From: an uncultured Oscillibacter sp.
Lineage (GTDB): Bacteria; Bacillota; Clostridia; Oscillospirales; Oscillospiraceae
DNA: 64,000 bases
Assembly (NCBI RefSeq): GCF_910584465.1
Contig: NZ_CAJUBK010000001.1
Span: forward strand, 124,001 to 188,000
Direction: 5' to 3'
Shown here: positions 40,323 to 47,464 of the stretch, piece by piece
Numbering within the stretch: the first letter of the stretch is position 1
How the letters are laid out: the number at the start of each line of letters is the position of its first letter
Notes under the pieces: model-generated
What the model saw: the letters and a program-made list of their open reading frames with translations, nothing else
Told to the model about the DNA's origin: nothing
Databases searched by the model: none
Translations under genes and position numbers: made by a program

Positions 40323-40738
40323 AATTCGTGGCACACCACAGGTACAGGGGGCTTGACGCAGGCGGCAAGCCTATGAATGTGCGCTACGGCACAGAGTACG
40401 AGACCATCGGCGATTTTATCGCCACCCCGGAGGGCCGGGGGATTTGCTTCACCACCAGCGAGACGGCCAAAGAGTATTTCGCCGTCAACGACGACGGGCG
40501 GGGGCTTGAGCGCGGGGCGCTCACCCACGCTATCGCCTACAGCCACCGGGAGATGGAGTGGGCGGATAAGAGCGTCCACCGCTTTTCCGAGGCAGAGGTA
40601 GAAATGCTGGAAAGCTCGTGGAGCCACTGGCTCCGACAGGACGTGGACACCATTCTTTTCAACAACGACTTCTTTGCGGCGCAGCCGGAGGATCTTCGGC
40701 AGCTTGCGGACGCATTGAAAATCAAAGTCAGGAGGTAA
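40319..40738 (+). CDS. Hypothetical protein encoded with the RT (139 aa)
   Basis: Unrecognised. ATG overlaps the RT stop (ATGA), so it is translationally coupled to the RT. Mixed fold: KFVAHHRYRGLDAGGKPMNVRYGTEYETIGDFI, then ICFTTSETAKEYFAVNDDG and a C-terminal helical segment. May be part of the DGR module or a fibre-assembly accessory; no known DGR accessory family is evident. Confidence 0.55.
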   Translation: MKFVAHHRYRGLDAGGKPMNVRYGTEYETIGDFIATPEGRGICFTTSETAKEYFAVNDDGRGLERGALTHAIAYSHREMEWADKSVHRFSEAEVEMLESSWSHWLRQDVDTILFNNDFFAAQPEDLRQLADALKIKVRR

Positions 40739-40741
40739 CGT

Positions 40742-41128
40742 ATGTATGCAATCTTGAGCGGCGGAGCGCTGCTGGCGCTCTGCGACAAGCCCCGGTATGT
40801 CCGGCTCAACCCGGACAGCGGGGCCTATGTGGAGGCCGCGCCGGAGGAGGCTATTGCCATTTCCGTCAACGGCGACCTCTACAACATCAACGGCGGCAGC
40901 GCCATCCCCGACGCGCCGGAGGCGGTCGTCAGGGAGGACGATGTGTCGGAGTACGTTTTCCACAACCGGGCGCGGATTGTGGAGAACGAGGAGACCACCG
41001 GGGCCGCCGTGGTGCAGCTTGAGGAGGCTCTGTGCGAGCAGGACGCAGCCACCGAGGAACGGCTGACCGCCGTGGAGGAGGCGCTTTGCGAGCTGGACAG
41101 CGCTATCAACGGGGGAGGTGAAAACTGA
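40742..41128 (+). CDS. Hypothetical tail-associated protein (128 aa)
   Basis: Unrecognised. The first 70 residues alternate strands (YAILSGGALLALCDKPRYVRL and EEAIAISVNGDLYNI). The C-terminal half is a heptad coiled coil (VVQLEEALCEQDAATEERLTAVEEALCELD). Similar small strand-plus-coil proteins occur after fibre genes in Clostridia prophages. Ribosome site GGAGG lies at 40731. Confidence 0.55.
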   Translation: MYAILSGGALLALCDKPRYVRLNPDSGAYVEAAPEEAIAISVNGDLYNINGGSAIPDAPEAVVREDDVSEYVFHNRARIVENEETTGAAVVQLEEALCEQDAATEERLTAVEEALCELDSAINGGGEN

Positions 41129-41295
41129 TGAACGAGATTTGGGCGAATCGGCTGGTAGCCGGGACTAAGACGTGGGCGGAGGTCACTCCCTCCCGCAAGA
41201 ACGCCGTCAAGGACGTGCTGCGGGGCCGGGTGGAGAGCGGCACCATCACGGCGGAGAAGTACGAGAAGATCACCGAGGAGGTCTACGAGGCGTAA
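41128..41295 (+). CDS. XkdX-like small protein (55 aa)
   Basis: ATG 41128 overlaps the previous stop after GGGGGAGGTG. A 55-residue peptide containing WAEVTPSRKNAVKDVLRGRVESGTITAEKYEKITEEVY; the VxxxxI-T-xExYExITxxxY end is the pattern of XkdX-type proteins, which sit between fibre and holin genes in PBSX-like phages. Overlaps the next ATG (TAATGA). Confidence 0.65.
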   Translation: MNEIWANRLVAGTKTWAEVTPSRKNAVKDVLRGRVESGTITAEKYEKITEEVYEA

Positions 41296-41465
41296 TGAGC
41301 AACATCGAGCTTATTGCCGAATTGACCGACATCTGTATCAGACAGGCAGAGATCATCAAGGCCCAGCAGTACATCATCGAGCAGTTCGGGGAGCAGGTCA
41401 GGGAGGAGGAAGCTCTGGCCCAGCGGAACCGCCTTCGCGAGCTGGTCGGCGACTGGGACGCATAG
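41295..41465 (+). CDS. Hypothetical short helical protein (56 aa)
   Basis: Unrecognised. Coupled to the XkdX-like gene by TAATGA. One long amphipathic helix (ELTDICIRQAEIIKAQQYIIEQFGEQ). It is the last gene before a strong terminator, so it closes the tail operon. Similar short proteins often lie between xkdX and holin genes. Confidence 0.55.
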   Translation: MSNIELIAELTDICIRQAEIIKAQQYIIEQFGEQVREEEALAQRNRLRELVGDWDA

Positions 41466-41469
41466 AGGA

Positions 41470-41497
41470 GAGGGGCGCAGCCGCGCCCCTCTTTTTT
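41470..41497 (+). terminator. Intrinsic terminator closing the tail/DGR operon
   Basis: Perfect 9-bp stem GAGGGGCGC / GCGCCCCTC with AGCC loop, then TTTTTT. Lies 4 bases after the preceding stop and 30 bases before the XhlA-like gene. Confidence 0.85.
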
Positions 41498-41527
41498 ACT
41501 ACGGCATAGCCGGGAAAGGAGGACACT

Positions 41528-41857
41528 ATGGACACACCCATTTCAAGAGCGGAACATGAGGAGTTTGCGAGGCGCATGGAGAGCGAAAACCAGCGCCTCA
41601 AGGACGAAGACGCTCGCCAGAACAAGCGGCTTGACCTGCTCGAAGAAAGTGTGCGTGAAATGTCGGCGCTGGCTACCTCCGTGGAGAAGCTGGCGACCAA
41701 CATGGAGGGCATGGTAAAAGTGCAGGAGCAGCAGGGAACGCGCCTGACGACCCTTGAGGGGCGGGACGGAGAAATGTGGAGGAAAGTCGTTGGCTATATT
41801 GTCACGGCCATTCTCGGCATTGTTATAGGCTTCGTCTTTACTCAGCTCGGAATGTAG
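41528..41857 (+). CDS. XhlA-like haemolysin/holin accessory (109 aa)
   Basis: Acidic/basic coiled coil (residues 5-75, with RLKDEDARQNKRLDLLEESVREM) followed by a single C-terminal membrane segment (VVGYIVTAILGIVIGFVFTQL). This is the plan of XhlA-type proteins that act with holins to permeabilise the membrane. First gene of the lysis block. Ribosome site AAAGGAGG lies before ATG 41528. Confidence 0.75.
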   Translation: MDTPISRAEHEEFARRMESENQRLKDEDARQNKRLDLLEESVREMSALATSVEKLATNMEGMVKVQEQQGTRLTTLEGRDGEMWRKVVGYIVTAILGIVIGFVFTQLGM

Positions 41858-41865
41858 GTGACGCT

Positions 41866-42285
41866 ATGAAGAATGCGATTATCGCCGGGGCCGCCCTTCT
41901 CTTTGGGGCGGCCCTCGGCTATATTTCGAGCCTGCGCACCATTCGCGCTCTGCGCCGGAGGGTGCGGGAGCTTCGGGCCGGGCTGGACAGGCCTCAAACG
42001 GAGACGATGAAGCGCATCCTATGGGTCTGCGTCCTCAACGGTTTTGCGTGGGTGTGGTGCAGCTACATACTTGCCGCGCTCGACAAGCCGCAGATCGCGG
42101 AGGAGCTGTCAAAGGTTGCGCTCGTCGAGATCATCGTCCCGGTTGCCGTCTACGCATTTAAGTCCGTTGTCGAGAACTTGAGCAAAAACAACCGCTGGCC
42201 CGACAGGGCGGCGGCCACCAGCGCCGACAGCACCACCGCGCCGGAGCCGCCGGAGGAGGGCCAGCAGGAAGGAGAAAATCTATGA
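41866..42285 (+). CDS. Holin-like membrane protein (139 aa)
   Basis: Three hydrophobic stretches: IIAGAALLFGAALGYISSL, ILWVCVLNGFAWVWCSYIL and VALVEIIVPVAVYAFKSVV, with a charged Pro/Glu-rich tail (STTAPEPPEEGQQEGEN). Position between the XhlA-like gene and the endolysin suggests a holin or antiholin. It does not match a holin family I can name. Confidence 0.65.
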   Translation: MKNAIIAGAALLFGAALGYISSLRTIRALRRRVRELRAGLDRPQTETMKRILWVCVLNGFAWVWCSYILAALDKPQIAEELSKVALVEIIVPVAVYAFKSVVENLSKNNRWPDRAAATSADSTTAPEPPEEGQQEGENL

Positions 42286-43220
42286 CTGAACAGGAATTGA
42301 GAAGCAAGGTTGTCAGTATCGCGCAGGGGTGGCTCGGCTGCAAGGAGAGCAACGGCACCCATAAGCCCATCATCGACCTCTACAACAGCCACAAGCCGCT
42401 GGCGCGGGGCTACCCCGTGAAGTACACCGACGCATGGTGCAGCACCTTCGCCAGCGCGGTCGCTATCAAGGCCGGGCTGACCGACATCATCCCGACCGAG
42501 TGCGGCTGCGGGAAACACGTCGAGCTTTTCAAGAAGCTGGGGAGCTGGCAGGAGAACGACGCTTATGTGCCGTCCCCCGGCGACTACATCTTCTACGACT
42601 GGCAGGACGGCGCGAGCTACGCCACCACGGACAACACCGGGGCACCCGATCATGTCGGCATCGTCGAGAAGGTCGGCGGCAGCTCCATCACCATCATCGA
42701 GGGCAACATGAGCAACGCCGTCGGGCGGCGCACCATCAAGGTCAACGGGCGCTATATCAGGGGCTACGGCGTACCCAAGTACGCGAGCAAGGCCAAGGAC
42801 ACCGGGACGGGCACAGGGGCCTCTACGGGCACCACAGCGCCCTCCACGGGCCTTTCTGTGGGCGACGTGGTGAACTTCACGGGCACCGCGCACTACGCCA
42901 GCAGCAACGCCACCGCGCCCAAGAGCTGCAAGCCGGGCCGGGCCAAGATCACAGCGACCGCCAAGGGCGCGAAGCACCCCTACCACCTTATCGCGGAGAG
43001 CGGAGGCGGCAGCAGCGTTTACGGATGGGTGGACGCTGCGGACATCGGCAGCACCACAGCGAGCGCGGCCCGGACGTACACCGTCCGCAAGGGCGACAGC
43101 CTTTGGGCTATCGCTGCCAAGCTGCTCGGCAACGGGAGCCGCTACACGGAAATCAAGAGCCTCAACGGGCTTTCCGGCGATACCATCCACGCCGGGCAGG
43201 TCTTGAGGCTCCCGGACTAA
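42282..43220 (+). CDS. Endolysin: CHAP-like amidase/peptidase, SH3-like linker, LysM (312 aa)
   Basis: Residues 1-160 form a CHAP domain with catalytic Cys in YTDAWCSTFAS and His in APDHVGIVEKV (NlpC/P60-type Cys-His). Residues 170-245 (GLSVGDVVNFTGTAHYAS..., IAESGGGSSVYGWV) form an SH3-like wall-binding part. The LysM module from RTYTVRKGDSLWAIAAKLLGNG ends HAGQVLRLPD. It cuts peptidoglycan at the end of the lytic cycle. ATG overlaps the holin-like gene. Confidence 0.9.
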   Translation: MTEQELRSKVVSIAQGWLGCKESNGTHKPIIDLYNSHKPLARGYPVKYTDAWCSTFASAVAIKAGLTDIIPTECGCGKHVELFKKLGSWQENDAYVPSPGDYIFYDWQDGASYATTDNTGAPDHVGIVEKVGGSSITIIEGNMSNAVGRRTIKVNGRYIRGYGVPKYASKAKDTGTGTGASTGTTAPSTGLSVGDVVNFTGTAHYASSNATAPKSCKPGRAKITATAKGAKHPYHLIAESGGGSSVYGWVDAADIGSTTASAARTYTVRKGDSLWAIAAKLLGNGSRYTEIKSLNGLSGDTIHAGQVLRLPD

Positions 43221-43232
43221 AAGGAGGACACC

Positions 43233-43781
43233 ATGAAAGAATTTTTCTCTACGCTTCTGCTCGCGGTAGTTTCCGCAGCCGTCCCGGTGCTCACAGCCTA
43301 CGCCGTCGGCTACATCCGACAGGCCGGGAAGCGGGCGCAGGCGAGCACCGACGACATCAAGGTACAGGGCTACCTCAAGGAGATCACCGACGCGATCTCC
43401 GACGCGGTGGAGGCCACCAGCCAGACCTACGTTGACGCACTGAAAAAGGCTGGGAGCTTCACGGCGGAGGCACAGGCAGAGGCCGCAAAGCGGGCGCTCA
43501 CCGCCTGTATCGCCTCCATCAGCCCGGCGGCCAATGCCTTTATCAAATCCGCCTACGGCGACTTGGAGAAGTATCTCGCCAACCGCATCGAGGCGGAGGT
43601 GCGCAAGCAGAAAAAGGAGGAACCCGCAACGCTGGCGCTCCCTGTGTTGGAGAGCGCCGTGCCGGACACCAAGGCTATTGCCGCGACCTGCGCCGCAGCG
43701 ACGGCGGCAGCCGTCACGCAGGTAGCCATCAATCAGCCCGCCACCGGGCAGGCCCCCGCGCCGGAGCAGCAGAACGAATAA
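43233..43781 (+). CDS. LLH-type phage holin (182 aa)
   Basis: One N-terminal membrane helix (FFSTLLLAVVSAAVPVLTAYAVGYI), then KRAQASTDDIKVQGYLKEITDAISDAVEATSQTYVDALKKAGSFTAEAQAEA, the pattern of Lactobacillus LL-H-type holins (Phage_holin_6_1). The C-terminus is longer and Ala/Pro-rich. Ribosome site AAAGGAGG is upstream. A terminator follows. Confidence 0.8.
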   Translation: MKEFFSTLLLAVVSAAVPVLTAYAVGYIRQAGKRAQASTDDIKVQGYLKEITDAISDAVEATSQTYVDALKKAGSFTAEAQAEAAKRALTACIASISPAANAFIKSAYGDLEKYLANRIEAEVRKQKKEEPATLALPVLESAVPDTKAIAATCAAATAAAVTQVAINQPATGQAPAPEQQNE

Positions 43782-43795
43782 CACCACAGCAGACA

Positions 43796-43838
43796 GCCCC
43801 TCTCTCGGAGACATCCGGGGGAGGGGCTTTATTTTTTT
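43796..43838 (+). terminator. Terminator closing the lysis operon
   Basis: Stem GCCCCTC / GAGGGGC with an 18-base loop, then TTTATTTTTTT. It separates the lytic late genes from the promoter that drives the right-hand accessory block. Confidence 0.75.
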
Positions 43839-43960
43839 GCCCCGAAATGGGGCAAAGTCAACAAATGCGGCGCTGGAAATACAGCGCAGTCAACAAATGT
43901 CCCGTTTCGTGGCAAAATTTCTGAAAAATGGTTGACAATGTCCCAAATAGGGACTATAAT
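43837..43960 (+). promoter_or_regulatory. Consensus promoter with palindromic operators for the right-hand gene block
   Basis: TTGACA (43932-43937), 17-base spacer and TATAAT (43955-43960) form a perfect sigma-A promoter. The spacer contains a perfect inverted repeat GTCCC-AAATA-GGGAC (43940-43954). Two related palindromes lie upstream: TTGCCCC-GAAAT-GGGGCAA (43837-43855) and the imperfect TGTCCC-GTTTCGT-GGCAAA region (43898-43916). A GTCAACAAATG direct repeat (43857 and 43889) and a GCGCTG/CAGCGC pair also occur. Looks like a cooperative repressor array shutting this block in the lysogen. Confidence 0.8.
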
Positions 43961-44026
43961 AAGGGCACAGTCAAGGACAGGACACAACGAATTACCCGAT
44001 ACGGGTCACGACATAGGAGGTACAAC

Positions 44027-44692
44027 ATGAACGAGTACAAAATCACCTACACTGGCGAGAGCGAGGGCTACCAGCTCGTCACAGAGCGCACCGAGGCCGC
44101 TGCCAAGAAGTTCTTCCTCTCCGCGCACAAGGGAATCAAGCTCGACATCACCAGCATTGAGTTGTACCGCGAGAACGCAATCGCCACCAAGCAGCAGGAG
44201 CGGGACACGCTGGCGGCCATCAGGAAGATGGTCGAGGAGCTGGGGCCGCAGAGCTACCTTGCCACCGCGTTTGATGGGTGCTTCGAGGACGCGGAGAACA
44301 ACATTGAGAACGACTTCGGCGACAGCTACAAGCGGCGCTGCAAGAGCTTGGAGGCGAAGCTCGACACGGCCCGGCAGGAGGTCGAGGAGCTGAAAGCCCA
44401 TGAGCGCTCCATGAAGGAGACCATCGACAGGCTCCAGCAGGAGAACGAGGAGGCGGAGGCCCGGCAGGTCACGGAGACCGACCTCGTACACCTTATCCGG
44501 CTGGCAGAGGAAGACCTCGCGGCGGCGGAGCAGCGGCGGGATGCAGCGGCGCAGGACATCGTGACCTACGCGGACGACCCGGCCAGCGATCAGTTCCGGC
44601 AGGCGGTCGCAGCCCACAGAAACGCGAGCAGCAGCGTTGAGGCCAAAAAGGAGCGGCTGGCCCGCCTCAACAGCATCAGGAACGCAGGCTAA
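44027..44692 (+). CDS. Hypothetical coiled-coil protein (221 aa)
   Basis: Unrecognised. ATG 44027 with AGGAGG 7 bases upstream is chosen over an earlier in-frame start that lies inside the promoter. A short alpha/beta start (NEYKITYTGESEGYQLVTER) precedes about 150 residues of coiled coil (CKSLEAKLDTARQEVEELKAHERSMKETIDRLQQ region). First gene under the operator-controlled promoter, hence likely the most strongly made product of this block on induction. Confidence 0.65.
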   Translation: MNEYKITYTGESEGYQLVTERTEAAAKKFFLSAHKGIKLDITSIELYRENAIATKQQERDTLAAIRKMVEELGPQSYLATAFDGCFEDAENNIENDFGDSYKRRCKSLEAKLDTARQEVEELKAHERSMKETIDRLQQENEEAEARQVTETDLVHLIRLAEEDLAAAEQRRDAAAQDIVTYADDPASDQFRQAVAAHRNASSSVEAKKERLARLNSIRNAG

Positions 44693-44708
44693 TTTTTTAC
44701 AACAAAAT

Positions 44709-44762
44709 GACGCGATACGGGGCGCAACTGTTTCACATGAAACGACGCTGACGCGATACGGG
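44709..44762. promoter_or_regulatory. parS-like palindrome between GATACGGG direct repeats
   Basis: TGTTTCACATGAAACG (44729-44744) matches the bacterial ParB site TGTTTCACGTGAAACA at 14 of 16 positions. It is bracketed by two exact copies of GACGCGATACGGG (44709-44721 and 44750-44762), 41 bp apart. A related ACCCGATACGGGT palindrome sits at 43994-44006. May be a protein-binding centromere-like or operator site; function unproven. Confidence 0.5.
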
Positions 44763-44804
44763 ACGAGCTGACCTATCGGCGAGACGGGGAGAAAGGATTG
44801 CAAC

Positions 44805-45023
44805 ATGAAATACGGTGAATTTCCACTGATTACGCGGGAGGAGCTTACAGAGCTCTCTATGCTGAAAGACCACGTTCTCTACTCCGATGAAATCGAGGAT
44901 ATGCCGAAAGAGGAGCAGGAGAAGGTCTACGGCTACTGCAAGGCCCACGGGAACCTCAAGGCCTGCCGCGAGAATCTGCGGCAAATCCGATACGCAGTCG
45001 CAAAGATTTACTTCGGATGGTAA
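44805..45023 (+). CDS. Hypothetical protein (72 aa)
   Basis: Unrecognised. ATG 44805 after GGGGAGAAAGGATTG. Helical and acidic (LITREELTELSMLKDHVLYSDEIEDMPKEEQEK), ending RQIRYAVAKIYFGW. The sequence at 45024-45108 after it contains two GC hairpins (ACGGGCC/GGCCCGT and GCCGGG/CCCGGC), perhaps RNA-processing or attenuation elements. Confidence 0.55.
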   Translation: MKYGEFPLITREELTELSMLKDHVLYSDEIEDMPKEEQEKVYGYCKAHGNLKACRENLRQIRYAVAKIYFGW

Positions 45024-45108
45024 AAGCCGAAACGGGCCGCAGGCCCGTCGCCGGGAGCCGCCCTACCCGGCCTGACGATGGCAGGGCAATAGAAAGGAGT
45101 GCTGAACC

Positions 45109-45546
45109 ATGACAGCATTAGAGCAGAGAATCAACGCCCTCTTTGAGGAGCTTGTACCCGCCAGCGGCAAGGCGGACACCGTGGCCGGAGAGATCATCCG
45201 GGCCGTTTCCCGGATTACCTATCGCAACTACAACGACGGCGATCACGTCGGCGTTGGGTACGGGAACGAGACCTGCAACCCGGCGGCCCGGTATCTCGGC
45301 GAGGTGGCTGGCAGCCACGTCCAGCAGGCCGTCATTGATATGTGGGGTGTCGCCGACGACGACCGCTACAACAAGGCCGTCGAGAACCTTGAGGAAAAGG
45401 TGCTGGCCTATCTCGACGAGCACCCGGAGCTTAAAACGACCCCCAATACCGAGGATATGTGGGACTACATCGACCGCTTCGAGGACAGGGACGACAGCGA
45501 GGACGAGGCAGAGGAAGACGAGGACGGCGAGGAGGAGGAATTGTAA
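45109..45546 (+). CDS. Hypothetical acidic-tailed protein (145 aa)
   Basis: Unrecognised. ATG 45109 after AAAGGAGTG. The body includes an N-terminal helix, GEIIRAVSRITYRNYNDGDHVGVGYGNETCNPAARYLGEV, and then helices. The tail from residue 128 is almost purely Asp/Glu (EDRDDSEDEAEEDEDGEEEE), a DNA-mimic-like feature often met in phage inhibitor proteins. This suggests, but does not show, a role against DNA-binding host factors. TAATG overlap with the next gene. Confidence 0.55.
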   Translation: MTALEQRINALFEELVPASGKADTVAGEIIRAVSRITYRNYNDGDHVGVGYGNETCNPAARYLGEVAGSHVQQAVIDMWGVADDDRYNKAVENLEEKVLAYLDEHPELKTTPNTEDMWDYIDRFEDRDDSEDEAEEDEDGEEEEL

Positions 45547-45782
45547 TGCTCAAGCAAGAGTACCGCTGCGGTATCTACTACTTCAACCGGGAGGAGCCGC
45601 AGGACGCTCGCCTTATCGAGGAGGTCAGCTTCACGGTCGAGGGGGAGGACAGGAACGCTCTCGACCTCGCGGCCACCGAGAAGATGGACGGGATCAGCCG
45701 GGGCCTCAAAGACGGCCAGTACATCGACGACATCAAATGGGGCGACCCGCAGGAGGCCGCCCCGGAGGAGGATTGGTTATGA
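45546..45782 (+). CDS. Hypothetical protein (78 aa)
   Basis: Unrecognised. ATG 45546 overlaps the previous stop. A small alpha/beta protein (YRCGIYYFNREEPQDARLIEEVSFTVEGEDRNALDLAATEKM), acidic at the C-terminus. Coupled to the next gene by TTATGA overlap. Confidence 0.55.
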   Translation: MLKQEYRCGIYYFNREEPQDARLIEEVSFTVEGEDRNALDLAATEKMDGISRGLKDGQYIDDIKWGDPQEAAPEEDWL

Positions 45783-46156
45783 AACTTGACAGAACCTTTT
45801 CGCGGGAAATCGAGAAGGCCGCGAACGGCGACGGGAGCCGGGAGGCGCGTTTCGCGTTCTTGAACCCGGCGAGGGAGGCAGCCAAAAAGCTCTCCACACC
45901 GAACGTCAGGCGCGAGTTCGACAACATCCTCCGGGAGTATGGGCTGGCAACGGTTGGCCTCTGCGTTGCGGTCACCGTTTGGGAGCGCAGGGACAGGCTC
46001 GAAAGCCGGACGGTGCGGTGGGCTATGGAGGTTTTGAAACTCTGGACGAATAGGCCCAGCGACATCCTCTGCCTCTATATCTACGACAACCTCCACCCCT
46101 CCCGCATCGAGGAGTACGCTGGCTCGCTTATCAGGCTTACGACAGAGGAGGTGTAA
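45779..46156 (+). CDS. Hypothetical helical protein (125 aa)
   Basis: Unrecognised. Basic all-helical protein with FSREIEKAANGDGSREARFAFLNPAREAAKKL, REYGLATVGLCVAVTVWERRDRL and a final LYIYDNLHPSRIEEYAGSLIRLT. The general form resembles small DUF families of Oscillospiraceae mobile elements, which I cannot name with certainty. Start overlaps the preceding stop. Confidence 0.55.
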   Translation: MKLDRTFSREIEKAANGDGSREARFAFLNPAREAAKKLSTPNVRREFDNILREYGLATVGLCVAVTVWERRDRLESRTVRWAMEVLKLWTNRPSDILCLYIYDNLHPSRIEEYAGSLIRLTTEEV

Positions 46157-46160
46157 AGCC

Positions 46161-46619
46161 ATGAGGTATTACAGCACACAGCGCCCGGTCGGGCCGGGCA
46201 CGTTCCCGCAGCCGGAGGGGAACAAGGTCTTGGAGATCGTCAACTTCGACGGCAAAATCTACTGCAAGGAATCCGACCGGGACTGCTGGGGCTACGTCGA
46301 GTACGAGAAGCCCTTGAGCGAGAAGGAGGCGGCCTCCTACGAGCTTGTGCGCGAACTGGCGCTCGACTTCTCCCAGCGGTATATGGCTACCAGCGGGACG
46401 AGCATCCTGCGAACCTTCGCCACAGCCGCAGAGCTGAACGATTGGTGGGAGGCGCAGAACACCGAGAGGCGCTATTTCTGCCGCCTCTACGACCGCAAGA
46501 CGGGCATCGACATCCTCGGCTCACATTATATGTGGCTCAAGCCGGAGGAGCGCTTTCACGACGACCCGGACGACCCGCAGCAGAGCTTGTTCGACGACGA
46601 GGAGGGCGGACATGACTGA
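46161..46619 (+). CDS. Hypothetical protein with QQSLF motif near C-terminus (152 aa)
   Basis: Unrecognised fold. Ribosome site GAGGAGG lies upstream of ATG 46161. The C-terminus DPQQSLFDDEEGGHD contains Q-Q-S-L-F, fitting the sliding-clamp docking pentapeptide, in an acidic, probably disordered tail where such motifs normally lie. See also the 1702, 48183 and 50091 genes. Overlaps the next gene by 8 bases. Confidence 0.55.
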   Translation: MRYYSTQRPVGPGTFPQPEGNKVLEIVNFDGKIYCKESDRDCWGYVEYEKPLSEKEAASYELVRELALDFSQRYMATSGTSILRTFATAAELNDWWEAQNTERRYFCRLYDRKTGIDILGSHYMWLKPEERFHDDPDDPQQSLFDDEEGGHD

Positions 46620-46821
46620 GTATGCAAAGCGGTATTTGTCGGCGGGAGCGCCGGAGACCATCATGCACGGGGAGTACGAGGGGACGCTCGTAGACATTCA
46701 GCCTCTTGTTGACGGCCTTGTTTGCGGGATTTACCGCTTCCCCGGCGGGGACTGCATCGGAGGGCCGACGATCCACCGCTCGAAACTGAGGCAGGAGGAG
46801 AGCAGCCGTGACAAGACGTGA
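46612..46821 (+). CDS. Hypothetical small protein (69 aa)
   Basis: Unrecognised. Overlaps both neighbours. Contains a strand-rich core (EYEGTLVDIQPLVDGLVCGIYRFPGGDCIG) with two Cys, and a charged C-terminus. The GxxVDIQPLxxGLxxGIYRFPGG pattern is seen in small proteins of related phages; no function known to me. Confidence 0.55.
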   Translation: MTEYAKRYLSAGAPETIMHGEYEGTLVDIQPLVDGLVCGIYRFPGGDCIGGPTIHRSKLRQEESSRDKT

Positions 46822-47008
46822 GGAAATCGACCTCGAAATCCGGCGGCAGGCGCTTCGCCTTTACCCACGCTGCGCAGCCCTTTTTGAGCTTCCTCTGATG
46901 GTTTACGCGCAGATCATACAGGACAACACCACGCGCAAAAATCCATACCGGGTGAGCGAGGCCCGGATAAGAAAAATCATCGGCTCTATGGCCGAGTTCA
47001 ACAGGTGA
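46808..47008 (+). CDS. Hypothetical basic protein (66 aa)
   Basis: Unrecognised. Start GTG 46808 after AGGAGGAGAGC overlaps the previous gene. Helical and basic (TRREEIDLEIRRQALRLYPRCAALFELP, ARIRKIIGSMAEF), compatible with nucleic-acid binding but without a defined motif. Confidence 0.5.
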   Translation: MTRREEIDLEIRRQALRLYPRCAALFELPLMVYAQIIQDNTTRKNPYRVSEARIRKIIGSMAEFNR

Positions 47009-47023
47009 AAGGAGACAGCGACC

Positions 47024-47461
47024 ATGAACAAGTACGCAGAGCTTCGCCAGCGGCAGCAGGAGGAGTTTAACGCCCTCCCCCTCGGATTCGCTTTCAGCCG
47101 GAAGCAGTTCGACGAAATGATGCAGGAATGGGGCCTCGACCCGGAGAAAGACCTCGACAAGCTCCTCCGCATCCCCGGCGGCGGGTACGTCCAGAAAAAG
47201 GACGCTGACCTGCTCCACCAGACGACGGAGCGCCACAGCGCGGAGATGGCGGCGGCCATTGCGGAGGACGAGACCGGGGAGGGCTTCATCTACGAAATGT
47301 TCCTATACGAGCTGGACAACCATGAGTACGGCTACACCAGAGACACCGAGGACACGCTGGACGCGCTGGGCTACACGGCGGAGGAAGTTCTCAACGACCC
47401 ACGGCTCAAGCGCGGAATCGAAAAGGCCGTCACGGAGATTTGCAAGAGGGAGGGGAACTAA
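47024..47461 (+). CDS. Hypothetical protein (145 aa)
   Basis: Unrecognised. ATG 47024 after GAAAGGAGA. Starts with a helix and FNALPLGFAFSRKQFDEMMQEWGLDPEKDLDKLLRIPGGGYVQKKDADLLHQT. The form LGFAFSxxQFxEMxxxWGLxxxxDxxKLxxIxGGGYxxKxD is shared by a family of small proteins in Clostridia mobile elements. Its function is not known to me. Confidence 0.6.
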   Translation: MNKYAELRQRQQEEFNALPLGFAFSRKQFDEMMQEWGLDPEKDLDKLLRIPGGGYVQKKDADLLHQTTERHSAEMAAAIAEDETGEGFIYEMFLYELDNHEYGYTRDTEDTLDALGYTAEEVLNDPRLKRGIEKAVTEICKREGN

Positions 47462-47464
47462 TAT

